NCBI RefSeq assembly: GCF_030272615.1
Contig: NC_081410.1
Coordinates: 504,110,942 to 504,174,941 of the forward strand
Reading direction: 5' to 3'
Length of the DNA stretch: 64,000 nucleotides
From: Cryptomeria japonica
Taxonomy: Eukaryota > Streptophyta > Pinopsida > Cupressales > Cupressaceae
The translations under genes were made by a program, and so were the position numbers. The notes under the pieces were generated by a model. The model saw only the letters and a program-made list of their open reading frames with translations. It did no database searches and was not told the origin of the DNA. This document shows positions 10,673 to 22,930 of the stretch, one piece after another (within the stretch, counting starts at the first letter, position 1; the number at the start of each line of letters is the position of its first letter).

Positions 10673-11170
10673 GATGAGTGCATCCAAATATCAACTTCTC
10701 TCTTTCAAACACAATAAATTATCTCTTTTGATAGCATCAAATTTTTCTCTCGAACACATTAAATTGCTCTTTCAAGCAAATCCTATATTTTCTCTTTTGA
10801 GTGCATCAAATTTTCTCTTTTGAGCGCATCAAATTTCTCTTTTCGAGCACATCTATTCTCTCTTTTGAGCACATCAAATTTCTCTTTTGAGCACAACAAC
10901 TTTTTTCTTTTGAACACATCAAATCCGCTCTTTCGAGCACATAAAAATCACTCTCTCGAGTGCATCCTATAATTTATCTTTGAAGCGCATCAAATATTCT
11001 CTCTTGAGCACATCAACTTGCTCTTTCAAATGCATCTAAGCATCTTATTTTATCCTTTTGAGTGTATCTAATCATCTATTCGCTCTCTCAAGTACCTCAA
11101 ATTTCTCTCTCGAGCACATCAAGTTTCTCTCTCGAGCACATCAAATTGCTCTTCTGAGCGCATCAAGTTG
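10673..11170. repeat. Minisatellite, ~22-27 bp unit
   Basis: About twenty imperfect tandem copies of a unit like GAGCACATCAAATTTCTCTT, with GAGCGCATC, GAGTGCATC and GAACACATC variants. The copies are directly adjacent, so there are no spacers of the CRISPR type. It lies just upstream of the PMD pseudogene in that gene's reading direction. A short CAATCAAT run follows at 11167-11200. Confidence 0.85.
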
Positions 11171-11701
11171 TTCAATCAATCAATCAATCTCAATCATTCA
11201 TCAATCATCAAATAGTCATCATATCAACCGAATCGACCATCAAAAGTTGTTCATTAACTCAATCAGGAGTGCAAAAAATCCAACATTCATAATTTTGAAT
11301 CAAATGCATGACTTTGCATTTTGTATGCACATAAAGAAGTGTTTGTGCTAAAAATAATTTTGAATGCTCTAAAACTACACACTGTATGCGCGAAATTTTT
11401 TATCAAATGTGCAATGGCATGTGTCATATGTGCATTTTTATTCATATACAAAATTTTAGGGGTTGAATTCAATGAAACTGTTGTTTGCACACCTCTAAGT
11501 GTTAAATGCGCTAATTAACCTAACCTAGTTTTTACCTAGGTGAATGCACTAAAATGTGCATTGGATCCGTGAAAAAAATTATTGTATGTGCTAAAACATA
11601 AAACAAAATTTTAAACTGACAAAAAATTATAAAAAATGCATGAAAATTAAAAAATTTCAAATTACAAAGAGGTTTTTTTTATGACATACCGATGGTCTGT
11701 A
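11171..11701. other. AT-rich flank with a scattered TGTGC-AAAA motif
   Basis: No gene seen. Positions 11300-11610 repeat loosely spaced words of the kind TATGTGCTAAAA, AATGCGCTAA, AATGCACTAAAA and ATGTGCATT, like an eroded tandem array. The last five bases, CTGTA, are the left target duplication of solo LTR D. Confidence 0.45.
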
Positions 11702-12511
11702 TGTTGGAATCCAATAACACTAAGAGGAGGGGTGAATCAATGTTTGCCAAAATGATCAATTTTAACCTTATTAAAACATGCCTACACCAATCGGTATGCC
11801 GATACATATAAAATTGAAAGAAGTAAAGAAACCAATAAGCCAATCACACAAATGAATACCATAACACACAGAATTATACATGGAAAACCTCAAAGAGGAA
11901 AAACCACGATGGGATTTGTGACCCACAATATCAATCCACTTGTCATATGAAGAGATATTACAAAATATAGGGTGCACTTGCAGGAAGGCTTACAGCCTAG
12001 AGCACACTACTTAATCACAAAAGGAGCCTCACTGACTACATACAAATCCAGACTACAATCCAAAGAAATGACTAAACTGCAATGATAGCATCTTCTATGC
12101 CTGAATATAGTTCTGGTTAAGCTCTGTATGTTTCAGTCTGAAACCCTAAACCCTTATCGGAATACCCCTTTACAAAAATATCCTAATATACATGATCTCT
12201 CTATATTTCATATCTCCTTCATTACTTCCTTCCTAATCCATATTACAAAATGATCTAATCAACTGACCTGTATACCCTTTACAATCCATCATGCCTTATA
12301 TCAGCTTACAAAGATAATTACAATATTAATATACATGTTGGCTCAATAACATCGACACATGAATATCAAAAATAATTGCCAATGTTAGATCTCCTAGATG
12401 ATGTCGGCCTCCAATACCAATAACTTGAATGTGAACCATGTTAGCCTGCAATGTCAATAGCCAAAGAATTCCTTCCAACTTGTCTGTGTTGGTGTCCATG
12501 CTGGTGAAGTG
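11702..12511 (-). repeat. Solo LTR D, its 3' part (minus strand), split by element B
   Basis: On the plus strand it begins TGTTGGAATCC, the reverse of an LTR end. It then shows the G-run of the reversed C-rich terminus (about 11724-11735) and the hairpin block at 11879-11908. The rest of the LTR continues after element B, at 25946-26066. No primer site or polypurine tract and no internal region are attached, so it is a solo LTR left by recombination. Duplications flank it: CTGTA at 11697-11701 and TTGTA at 26067-26071, one mismatch. Confidence 0.8.
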
Positions 12512-13617
12512 TGTTGGTATTATGGATGACTTCGTCATCTGTTGCATTGGTTTTGTCATTTATGGCAATACTTATCTTCTTGGAGGTCTACATTGTTGAT
12601 TTGGCACTATGGGTGTATTGGTTTATTGTTTAACCAACATATTGTGTTCACCGACATAGTTAGTGGCTTATGCATAGCCACTGGTATATGCTTCACCAAC
12701 AAGTTATATTGTTCACCGGCAGTGATGATAACTTAGTATCATCTGGAGATCATTTGGTTATATTAAAGACATGGATTGGATGTTTGGATTTGGTATTTTT
12801 CTTATTGGTCTAATCGGGTTGACAAATTTTCCTTTATCGATAAATAGGTCTAGGTTATGGATCAGTACATGATATCTATTCTAGATCAGTACGACACATC
12901 TTGGAAATGGTTTATTGATTGGATAATATGTAAATGTATTGAGCTGACATATTGTATCGCATCAAGACATTCGTAATTGATTTAATTGTAATATAGGTCT
13001 TAGGTTTTGTATAAATTATTGTAAGATCTTATTGAAGATCGATCATGATGAGTGTGTGCGAATATTGAAGAGCGAAAATAAGTAGATCCTTGTGTGAATC
13101 ATGCAAACATTATCTGAAGGTTGAAGGTGTTTGACACTCATGTTCAGAGCTTAAATTGGTACTGAATCTAGCATTGTAGATGTTATTCTGAAGTAGTACA
13201 TTGTTATTGGATTTAACCATCCAATTGTGTAGTCAGTGTGACTCTTATTTTGTGATTGAGCAGTGAACTCTAGGCAGTTGGCCTTTCTGCATGTGCAGAC
13301 CCCATTTATATACACTTACTATCTGCAGTAGTATCATCTGATTGTGGGTAAGGTTTCCCACCGTGATTTTTCCCCTTACCAGGTTTCCACGTCAAAATAT
13401 CTATGTCATGTATTGTGGATGTTGTTTCTCTTTCTTTTTCATGCATTAAGTTATACCGATACGGCTATAAACTGTTAAATTGTTTTACTGGCATTAAAGT
13501 TTGTTTTACTGGCACTAAGTTTCAAGTTAGATTAATTGGTTTTGATTTGTAATATATTGACAACTGGTTCATAACTTATTCACCCCCCTTGTCAATTGTC
13601 CTTCCCGGTTCCTAACA
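12512..13617 (+). repeat. 5' LTR of element B
   Basis: It runs from TGTTGGTATTATGG to CCTAACA and matches 24800-25945 along its length. The hairpin block lies at 13362-13391 (CGTGA...CCACG). The C-run TTCACCCCCC comes shortly before the end. Confidence 0.9.
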
Positions 13618-13619
13618 AT

Positions 13620-13630
13620 TGGTATCAGAG
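13620..13630 (+). other. Primer-binding site, element B
   Basis: TGGTATCAGAG two bases after the LTR; complementary to initiator methionine tRNA. Confidence 0.88.
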
Positions 13631-13674
13631 AAAAGTCCTCTTTTTGTAGAAGCCTAATAGCTTGAGGAGATCCT

Positions 13675-14560
13675 ATGGAAACAAATATTTTTAGAAAGGA
13701 CACTCTAAAACTTGATGGAACTAACTATGGTATATGGAAGATCAAAATGGAAACATATCTGAACTTCATTGGAAGAGATATATGGGATGTTACTATGAAT
13801 GGCTATGTTGGTCCTACTCTGAATCAACCTCATCCACCGACATTGGCTAAGGACTTGGAGAATGATTGAAAAGAAAGAGAAGCACTTTTGAGCGCATTAT
13901 CAGATCAAAAAATCATGGGATTATCAAACCGATCTACTGCTAAAGCTATTTGGGATAAACTGGAAACATTGAATGAAGGAGATACCACTGTCAAAATTGC
14001 AAAACGGGAATGTTACCAGGTTAGGTATGAAAATTTAAAAATCGAAGAAGATGAAAGAATTTCTGTATTTCTGGAAAGAGTTAATGAAGTTGTTTTAGGA
14101 ATACAATGATGTGGAGGATCCTTAAGTGAAGATGAAATTGTGTCTAATGTTTTAAGAGCAAATTCCACCGGCTTATAAAATGAAAGTGATTGCTATTAAT
14201 GAGTTGAGAACAATGCCTAATACATCAGTTTCTAGAGATACTTTGGTTGGAAAATTTTTTGCATTTGAACTTGAAGAGTTTGGTCCTATTGCTACAGTCA
14301 AAACTGATATAGCTTTCAAAGCATCATCATCAACGTCATCATCAACATCATCATCATCTAACAAAACTGATTGGAAATCACTTTATGCAAAAGAACTTGA
14401 AGATATGAGAAGAGAAAATGAAGAACTTGAAGCACTATTTGCAAGGAAGATACCTAAAGGTAAATAACCTTTCAAATGTTTTAATTGCAATAAAGTTGGT
14501 CATATGGCTTCTAGGTGTCCTGATAGACATGCAAGACTAAGGGAGGAAGCAAAAAGAACA
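13675..14560 (+). pseudogene. gag: Copia Gag, element B (broken)
   Basis: The start at 13675 gives METNIFRKDTLKLDGTNYGI, a typical copia Gag N-terminus in which LDGTNY precedes a Trp-rich segment. The core follows (STAKAIWDKLETL, then DERISVFLERVNEV). Stops interrupt at about 13867 and 14107, and a frameshift near 14160 changes frame before AINELRTMPNTSVSRDTLVG. A Ser/Thr-rich linker (14320-14360) comes next, then a stop at 14465. The CCHC zinc knuckle CFNCNKVGHMASRC lies at about 14477-14518. It would form the RNA-packaging particle; this copy is dead. Confidence 0.85.
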
Positions 14561-16282
14561 TATAAGCCTAACCCTAAATATCAGAGATACAGATTTAAGA
14601 AAAAAAGAGATAAGTCGTGTTACTATGTAGATGAAGGTGTTATAGATGATTCAAATGAAGATCCAACAAATAATGGATGGGATTTTGTTGCATTAAAAGA
14701 AGATCAACCGACACCTATTGTCAAACCGATAGAGCAGGAACTGGCAGCAAAAATTGAAGAAAAGTATTAATGGATTATAGATAGTGGATGCTCGCATCAT
14801 ATGACTAGTGATAAAAGAAAATTCTTATCATTACAAGAAATTCATGAAGGTCTAGTAAGATTTGGAGATGATAAGGCTTGTTTAATCAAAGGAAGAGGCA
14901 CTATATCTTTGGATGGTAAGCATAATGTTGACAATGTTTATTGTGTAGAAGGTTTAAAGCATAATCTTTTGAGTGTTGGTTAGTTAGTGGAAAAAGTATT
15001 TCAGTTACAATTCAAGAATGGAAAATGAAAAATCATGAATAGAACTGGATTGGAGATTGCAACCCCTAATCAGACTAAAGGTAATATCTTTCACTTGAAC
15101 ACCAGTGATAAGACATGTTTGATTGCACACATTGATGAAAGTTGGTTATGGCATAAAAGACTCTGTCATGTGAATTTTGATTGCATTGTAAAGATCAGTT
15201 CAACTAAGGCAGTAAGGGATTTACCTAAGATTGTAAAACCTCATAATCCGGTATGTAAGGAATGTCAAATGGGAGAGCAAGTTAGAACAACATTTAAGAT
15301 TATTTCTAAGAAATCCAATAATATTCTTGATTTAATTCATATTGATTTATGTGGTCCAGCAAGAACAAGAAGTCTATAGGGAGATAGATACTTTATGCTA
15401 ATAATTGATGATTATTCTAGAATGTGTTGGGTTACTTTTCTCAGGGAGAAATCATAAGCTTTTGGAATATTCAAGATATATAAGGCAATGGTAGAGAATG
15501 AAACTGGCAAGAAAATCAAATGTTTAAGATCAGATCAAGGAGGATAATTTATATCTAGAGAATTCAATTCATTCTATGAGAAAAATGGAATCAAAAGACA
15601 ACTATTGGCACCCCAAACACCCCGGTAGAATGGAGTTGTGGAAAGGAGGAACAAAACTATTCTGGATGTAGCAATGACCATGATGATGGAAGAAAATATA
15701 CCTCATGTGTACTAGAGAGAGGCAGTGAATACAACAATTTATACTTTCAACAGAGTTCACATCAAAAGTGAAACCAGTAAGACCCCTTATAAACTATGGT
15801 TTGGTCATACTCCTACTCATAAATATTTCAAAATATTTGGAAGCAAATGTTATATTAGAAGAGATGAGCATATTGGCAAATTTGATCCTAGAAGTGATGA
15901 AGGAATATTTCCTAGTTATTAAACTAGAAGCAAGGCATATAGATGTTATAATAAAAGATTGCAAAAAATCATTGAGTACTAATGTGAAGATAGATGAACA
16001 TTTTAGAGGAGATTCAATATTTGTAGATCCAGTAGTTGAAATGATTATAAATAAACCAACATAGATTGTACCGGTACAGAGTGAAGATCCAGTCACACCG
16101 ACATCATCAATCAACTCTACTATAACTGAAGAACAACAACATGTGAATGTAAATCAGAATAAACCCAGGTATGTAAGATTGAATCATTCAGAGAATGAGA
16201 TAATTGGGAATAAGAATCAAGGTGTTATGACTAGAGGAAGGTTGGCAAATGAAAAGGTATGTTGAATTTATCAAGTTGAACC
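14561..16282 (+). pseudogene. pol: Copia Pol, element B, N-terminal part (protease and integrase)
   Basis: A linker rich in Lys and Glu leads to the protease, WIIDSGCSHHMTSDK (from about 14770). The GAG-pre-integrase follows (WLWHKRLCHVNF, 15150-15180) and then the integrase (LDLIHIDLCGPA, IIDDYSRMCWV). Stops occur at about 14768, 14981, 15377, 15455, 15545, 15628 and 15714, and a frameshift near 15980. The reading reaches the linker before reverse transcriptase (GVMTRGRLANEKVC, stop, IYQVEP) and is cut at 16282 by element C. It resumes in the same place in the protein at 22931. Confidence 0.87.
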
Positions 16283-17090
16283 TGTTGGCATTCTACACTC
16301 TAGTGAGAAATGATGGTGTTGTCATTGATGACAACTTACCGACAACCTACTGGCAACCTTCAGGCAGCCACTTGGCAATCATCTAGTAAGCCACCGATAG
16401 GCACTGACACTGGTAAACACTTCATCGACAACGACAACAATGTATACCAGCACCCCAGCCAACAAGAATAAACTTTTGTTTACTATATTTAATTGTAAAT
16501 ATCTTTTGTAAAGCTAACATGGCATATTGTAATAGACTCATATATGTATGAGATCTTGTAAATCATTTTGTAATAATGGACACATGATGGATATGGTAGA
16601 AGTGATGAGTGAATATTAAGGCAAATTTTGTATAAGGTTTATAGTTATAGTATGAGCTTAAACCGGTACTGAACCTGGCATAAAAGATGCTGAATTGTAG
16701 CAGTACATTATATTGGATTCTCATAATCTATTTGTAAGTCAGTGAGACTTCCATTTTGTAGATTGAGCAGTGAGCTTTAGGTAGTTGGCCTTCCTACATG
16801 TGCAAGCACCTCATTGTAAGTAATATCCATTCATTGGCGAGTGAGTGAATATTGTGGGTCACAAATACCACCGAGGTTTTTCCCACACCGGGTTTCCTCG
16901 TTAAACATCTTGTGTTATGGTGTGTTTTCTATGCTATCTTTACTATTCCTATTTACTGCATTAATTCTTGTTTACCGGTACACTATTTTGGAATGAAAAA
17001 TAGTTAATAAGGTTAAATATTCTCTTAACCAGAAAGATATTGATTCACCACCCCCTCTCAGTATCTTTGGGACTATCATTAATCCGAACA
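16283..17090 (+). repeat. 5' LTR of element C
   Basis: From TGTTGGCATTCTACACTC to AATCCGAACA. The hairpin block is at 16871-16900, with the stem CGAGG...CCTCG and inner CCC...GGG. TTGTCATTGATGACAAC near the start is an inverted partner of the sequence beside the polypurine tract. Confidence 0.9.
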
Positions 17091-17092
17091 AT

Positions 17093-17103
17093 TGGTATGA
17101 GAG
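17093..17103 (+). other. Primer-binding site, element C (one mismatch)
   Basis: TGGTATGAGAG follows the LTR by two bases. It differs from the usual TGGTATCAGAG at one base. Confidence 0.75.
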
Positions 17104-17159
17104 ATTGGTCCTCTATTCTCAAAATTCTAACAACTTGAGGAAGATTTTGACACCGGTAC

Positions 17160-18248
17160 AGATGGAGAACTTAAGAAAGCAATTAGAAGGAGCTCTTGTG
17201 GACTATGATGTAGAGAAGTTGAAGAATATCAAACTTGAAGATGATTTGAGAATTGTACAGGAATTTATTCAAGGACTTCAGGAGAATCTCACTATTGCTA
17301 GAAATAAAAGGAAAGAACTTCATGAGAAGATGCAGAGTGATAGTGATGAAAAGGAAACTCTCAATGAGCTTGTAAACAAGATGAGGCAAGAAAACAATAC
17401 TATGAGGAATGAATTGCAAGATATGACTATGATATTTTTCAAAGACATTGAAGATGGAAAGAAGAATGAAGATGACTTGACTAGGAGACTCAATGATGCT
17501 AGAAATGAAAATCTAAGACTCAGTCATGAAAATGATATGTTGAAGACATATTTGATTCACATGCAACATGATAAAACTGAACTTATGAGACAAATGGGAA
17601 TTTTGGAAAATGAGTTGTCTACTGTAAATCAACAAAAAGAGAAATTCAAGAAAATTTCAGAAGTACTTGATGATATGCTGAAAAGTTAGAAACCTAATGG
17701 AGATACTAATGGACCTGGATTTGAAATTGGAGAAAGTTTCAGTACTCCAAACAATCATGATCATAGTAAACTGATAAGACAACGTAATGCTTACAAATTT
17801 AATGGGAAATGTTTTAACTATAACAAGTATGGTCATAGAGAAAATCAGTGTAGATCTAGAAACAACCAGAACATTAATGCAACAAAATTGGTCACAATTC
17901 ATACAATTGCAGAATGAATGTAAGATGTTATGTTTGTGGAAGATTTGGGCACTACCTAATCAATGCAGAACACAAACCGACATAGGATATGGAAAGGCTA
18001 TTCAGAAGAATAATGTGACTTGTTATGCTTGTAACAAGATTGGACACATTGCAAAATTTTGTAGAAGTAAGACTTCACCGGCAAACAATAAAGGACCCAG
18101 TTTGAAAGGCAAAGAAAATGTTGATGAGGTAAAGCAAGAATTTTCAAGACAATGGATTAGAAAGACAAATCAGAATGTTGATGAAACTATTCCTTCACCA
18201 GTAGAACAAAGTATTACTCCACCGGTAGGAGATTATTCATCCAACTAA
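17160..18248 (+). pseudogene. Gag-like coiled-coil / CCHC zinc-knuckle protein, element C
   Basis: The open frame from 17105 to 17689 starts within or just after the primer site, so I take the ATG at 17162 (MENLRKQLEGAL) as the likely start. About 170 residues of charged heptad-like helix follow (for example LEDDLRIVQEF, DLTRRLNDARNENLRL). After a stop at 17687 the frame continues into zinc knuckles. One is damaged (CFNYNKYGHRENQC, Cys to Tyr) and the last is intact (CYACNKIGHIAKFC, about 18022-18063). A frameshift or deletion near 17880-17950 has removed the knuckles seen between them in F. A tail ends at 18248. No UBN2 or DUF4219 Gag core is visible, unlike in A, B and H. An RNA-binding, particle-forming role is inferred. 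Confidence 0.75.
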
Positions 18249-18554
18249 GAAGTAACCCTTTAGGGGTATTGCAGCAAGTTGAACATCATGCAAATTGCCC
18301 TCGGTAGATGGTGTGAAGATGAATTTCTTCTCTACTGGCAGATGTGTTAAGTTTCACTTAACCGGTGAGCATTTAATATGCTTGTTGGAAGAAAAAACAT
18401 TATAAATCATCGGTTTTCCCTCTTTTTTAATTCACCAAGCATTCAAAATTTCATAGAGTGTGAAATCCAAGTGAAGGCATCCAAGGCGAAGAAGTGAAGC
18501 GATTTCTCTCAAGCACTCAACCATTATCAGGTAGCTTAAGGTATTTTTTTTTAA

Positions 18555-21500
18555 ATGGCTTCCTCCTCTGCTCTGGAATTTATTGCAAAACATACTGTTG
18601 TGGAAGTTTTGAAATGCCCTAGGCCCATTTTTAAGATTATCCCCAAAATAGCTAAGCAAGATGATTCTATAGGTGCTTTTTCAAAAATTCCTAAAGTCGT
18701 TGCTTATGTTGAAGACCCTAGAATTTATATTCACTGCAATGTTGAGGAATTAGGTTCTAAGGAAGTGTTGAAGATGTTTAAAACTGTTATCTGTGATGAA
18801 AATGGAAATATCAAACCTAAACACAAGGTAATTGAAACTTTAGGTTTTGTGGAAATCTTGGACATCCCTGAATTTCCTAAGGAGGTAGTAAGAATTATCC
18901 TTAGTAGAGTTCATGGAGAATTTATTTGGCTAGATTCAGTTTGCAAAATCACTAAGGAATTAATTAGGGCAGTGTTAGGTTTACCCTCCACTGGTAGAAG
19001 ATTAGATAAGACTAAGAAGGTACCTAATAAGACATTCATGACCTTAACAGGAGCAACATATGATAGGAGATCCCTGAGAGTAAATGACATCAAGGATGTA
19101 AATGTTAGATTCATAAGAATGATCTTAGGCTACAAGACCACACATGCAAACTAACTCAGCTCAGTTTCTAGTCTTTTTATTAAAATTTCTTATGATATGA
19201 TTAATAATGATGCAAAAATAGATGTATGTGAGTGGCTGAAGGATGAATTAATAGACAACCTAAAAAAGATAAAGGAGATAAGAAAGGAACATTTTTTTTT
19301 GGCAATCTTTTGGTATGTCTTATGTTATATTTCACAAAAGAAGTTCCCGGTATTGGAAAGAAAGATTTTGGATATGATATACCGGTCTGCAAACAATTGC
19401 TAGAAATCTTCACCAGCATGGGAACTAATAAAGAAAACAAAATAACTGAGTATTTTAAAACCTTCCAAGCAAAAACTAGGGAGAGACTACCACAGAGTGT
19501 AGTAGACAATTACAACAAAGAAATATGTTTTGTGATTAAAAAGGATGAAATATGGATGGAAGCAGTTCTTCCTAGAACTGTATGGGTAACTGAAATGGGG
19601 TATGAGGCAAATGTAAAAATTATTGAAACTTATGCTAAAGCCCTATTAGAAGCACCTAGAGAACCCACATAAAAGGGTTTTGGTAATGCATAAACAATTG
19701 AGAGTGATGTACAAACATTGAAACAAAGGAAGAAAAGAGAAAAGTACATAAGGAGTGCATCTAAACAAGTAAAGGAAATAAAAGAAAATGTCATGAACCT
19801 TACTAGAATAAAGGAAAGTGATCTAGAAGGATTGCAACCGGAGGCACATATCTCACCGGTAGGTACATCATTTGACAGTGAGATACCTACAGAGTTTAAA
19901 AGAGTTGATAGGAAGAGAAAACATTCACCGATACCCTCTCCTCCACCCAAGAAAACAAGAACACCAAGGCAGAAGCAACAGGTAGTAAGACCACCGACAA
20001 ATAAGTTGACACCTAAGAAGAAAAAACAACAAGTTATACCACCTCTGGATAACTTATTAAGTGAAATTACTGATGAAGGAAACTTGGCAAATGTGAGCAA
20101 ACTGTATAATACATTCACTAATACAGAAAAGGAAAGTGTTGAGAACAACATAGTTCTGCATCTTGACATTTACAAAAAAGTGTTAATAGAAGTTGTAGAT
20201 GATTTGCCTAATGAATTGTATAGAAGGTTAGATGCTAAGAGGATTGTAGTTATGGAGCTAGATAAGAAACTCAAGATTGAAAAATTTCTTGCGGTTAATC
20301 CGGTTAACTCTATAGAGGAGATTGATGAACTTATTAGTGAAGCTAAAAGATCAATTTTTGCAAGTGGACACTGGCATGTGAGCCTAATGGCTAGTAGAGT
20401 TAATGAAATTGTAGAGGAAATAATAGACAAGTGGGACATCTTTTTTCTAGAGAAGGAAAAATGGGAGGAGTTGAACAGACCTAAGAAAACTTTCAAGGTT
20501 TATCAAAAGGACAAAGACAAAGGAAAAGGTAAAGTTGTTGGATTACCAAACATAAAAGTAACTTGCAACCTACCACCACCTTTGGTTACTACACTGGTAC
20601 ATACTGAGGACATACTGGCTACTAAAAATATTGACACACCACTTGAGGACACTAACCCTTAGTTAGAAATTTAATTCACCATGAACATTGATACTCAGGA
20701 AGTGAACATTATAGTGGACATGGATAACACTAAGGTGAAAAATAATATTGCTAACACTGAAAACATTGCAGAGCAACCGACAGAAAATATTGAGGTTAGA
20801 ATACAAGCATAGCAAATAGAGCAAACAGTGCATACAGAGAAACCTTTGGACAGTGAAACAAATACTCGTAGTGTAGATGTTGGCATAGTGAAACTGATAG
20901 AGATAGAGATACCAACAGTGGATAACACAGATAAAACAACAGAGAAACCAATAGATACATAGGTGCACATTGAGATAGTACAGCCGGTAACCACTGAGAA
21001 GCCCAAACCATTGCTAGCTGAAATAAAAACTCAGACTGATCCACCAGAGGTTGATTCAAGCAAATTGTTTACTAGTACTACAAGGACTAAGATAGTAAAG
21101 GTAGTTGGTTAGACATATGTTACTTCACTGAGTGAATTCAGACCTACAAATGTGACAGAAGTACTTTTGGACTCAATAAAGAAGATAATGGATTGTAATG
21201 CATTGACCTATAAGGCAATTGATGACACTATTCCTATTCTTAAGATGATTGCACCAAAATGCAATTTAGATCAAGTAAAGGATTCTTTAAGTCAGTTAGA
21301 CACATTGTCTAAATTCATTGCTGGAAATATTTTAACAGTTGATCAAATAAATGAGGAAACATTCAAAGAGAAAATGGAAAAGGAAAAAGAAAATTTCTTT
21401 GAGGAAACAATAAATAAGTGCACGGAACACATTAACACACTTTTACCGGAACTAAATAAAACAACTTTGGAGTACAAGGAACTATACAAGGACACATGCA

Positions 21501-21898
21501 AGCCACATCTGTTAACATAGGATATTGAAAAGAAAATAAGCACAATACAAAAGGAGATAGATGATATAGCTGATAATATCATTGGTTCATCTGAACCTAT
21601 ATCAGTTATTGAGCAAGAGATAGCAGGATTTGAGGAAAAGATGGAGAAATTAGAGAAAGAGAAAGAAGGGATAAAGGCAAATGCTAGAGAGCTTAAGCAT
21701 AAACTCAGTCCTAAATTAGACAACCTTATCTCTCTAAGGAAATAGATCTCTAAGGCATTAATTCAAGGGCAAAAGTCACCAAAGAATCCTATGCATCATC
21801 TCACTGGTACAATCCATAGAACTAAGGCAACCATGAAGGACAACAACAGATTCATACAAAGTTTAAACTTGGTTTTGCCGACATATTTCAGATTGTAA
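18555..21898 (+). pseudogene. ORF2 of element C: unknown conserved protein, ~1,110 codons
   Basis: I do not recognise this protein. The start MASSSALEFIAKHT (18555) matches the start of the copy in F (MASTSALEYIANPT). Conserved blocks are LSRVHGEFIWLD, LPSTGRRLDKTKKV, GATYDRRSLRVNDI, MILGYKTTHAN, CEWLKDELIDNLKKI and KIIETYAKALLEAP. A Lys/Pro-rich basic stretch (19910-20040), a helical part (NLLSEITDEGNLANV onward), a KDKDKGKGKV linker and a C-terminal helical region (21150-21720) follow. Stops occur at about 19152, 19670, 20660, 21110, 21518 and 21743, with a frameshift near 19300-19320. Homology with F suggests that the protein may run about 70 bases past 21898. No catalytic motif of a polymerase, nuclease or protease was seen. 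It was evidently conserved across three elements before decay. Confidence 0.75.
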
Positions 21899-21971
21899 CC
21901 AACCGGTTACAAGCTTCGAGGTGAATTTTTGCAATCATTTGACAATATTTGACAACCTTTGTCATTGATAT

Positions 21972-22127
21972 CAAAGGGGGAGTAGTGGACAGAGAAAAAT
22001 GGCTATTTAGAGGAGATAATCTACTCAGGGGGAGCACACATTTTTGGTAACTTTTTGGACTTCATTTTTGGAAGCAGATTTTTGGATTTTTCTCACGAGT
22101 GTTGCCATCAATGTCAAAGGGGGAGAT
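21972..22127 (+). other. Twin polypurine tracts of element C
   Basis: TCAAAGGGGGAGT at about 21971-21983 and CAAAGGGGGAGAT at about 22115-22127, the second abutting the 3' LTR. The spacing is about 145 bases. Confidence 0.78.
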
Positions 22128-22930
22128 TGTTGGCATTCTACACTCTAGTGAGAAATGATGGTGTTGTCATTGATGACAACCTACTGGCAACCTTCAGGCA
22201 GCCACTTGACATTCATCTGGTAAGCCATCGATAGGCACCGGCACCGACAAACACTTCACCAACAACAACAACAATATATACAGGCACCCCAGCCGATAGG
22301 AATAAACTTTTGTTTATTGTATTTAATTGTAAATATCTTTTGTAAAGTCAACATGTCATATTGTAATAGATTCATATACATATGAGATCTTGTAAATCAT
22401 TTTGTAATAATGGACATATGTGGGATATGGTATAAGTGATGAGTGAATATTAAGGCAGATTTTGTATAAGGTTTATGGTTATAGTATGAGCTTCAACCGG
22501 TATTGAACCTGGCATAGAAGATGTTGAATTGTAGTAGTACATTATATTAGATTCTCATAATCCATTTGTAAGTCAGTGAGACTTCCATTTTGTAGATTGA
22601 GCAGTGAGCTCTAGGCAGTTGGCCTTCCTGCATGTGTAGGCACCTCATTGTAAGTAATATCCATTCATTGGCCAGTGAGTGAATATTGTGGGTCACAAAT
22701 CTTACTAAGGTTTTTCCCACACTAGGTTTCCTTGTTAAACATCTTGTGTTATGGTATGTTTTCTATGCTATCTTTACTATTCCTATTTATTGCATTAATT
22801 CTTGTTTACCGGTACACTGTTTTGGAATGCAAAATAGTTAATAAGGTTAAATATTCTCTTAACTGGAAAGATACTGATTCACCCCCCCCACCCCCTCTCA
22901 GTATCTTTGGGACTATCATTAATCCTAATA
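22128..22930 (+). repeat. 3' LTR of element C
   Basis: It matches 16283-17090. Its last bases read AATCCTAATA where the 5' copy has AATCCGAACA, so the terminal CA has decayed to TA. The hairpin block lies at 22706-22735. Confidence 0.88.

Larger units (their letters stand above)
16283..22930 (+). mobile_element. Non-autonomous copia-like element C with gag-like gene and unknown ORF2
   Basis: LTRs of 808 and 803 bases (16283-17090, 22128-22930) flank an internal region with no protease, integrase, reverse transcriptase or RNase H. It has instead a coiled-coil protein with zinc knuckles and a second gene of about 1,110 codons. The ends, primer site and polypurine tract are of copia type, so copia enzymes probably mobilised it. 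The target duplication is weak: GAACC before and GAAAT after. The interrupted pol of B continues cleanly across it, which fixes the boundaries independently. The element is the same family as F and a distant relative of E. Confidence 0.88.

Noticed and set aside
10673-11170. CRISPR-like array
   Set aside because: Units are directly adjacent and imperfect, with no unique spacers; plant-type DNA.
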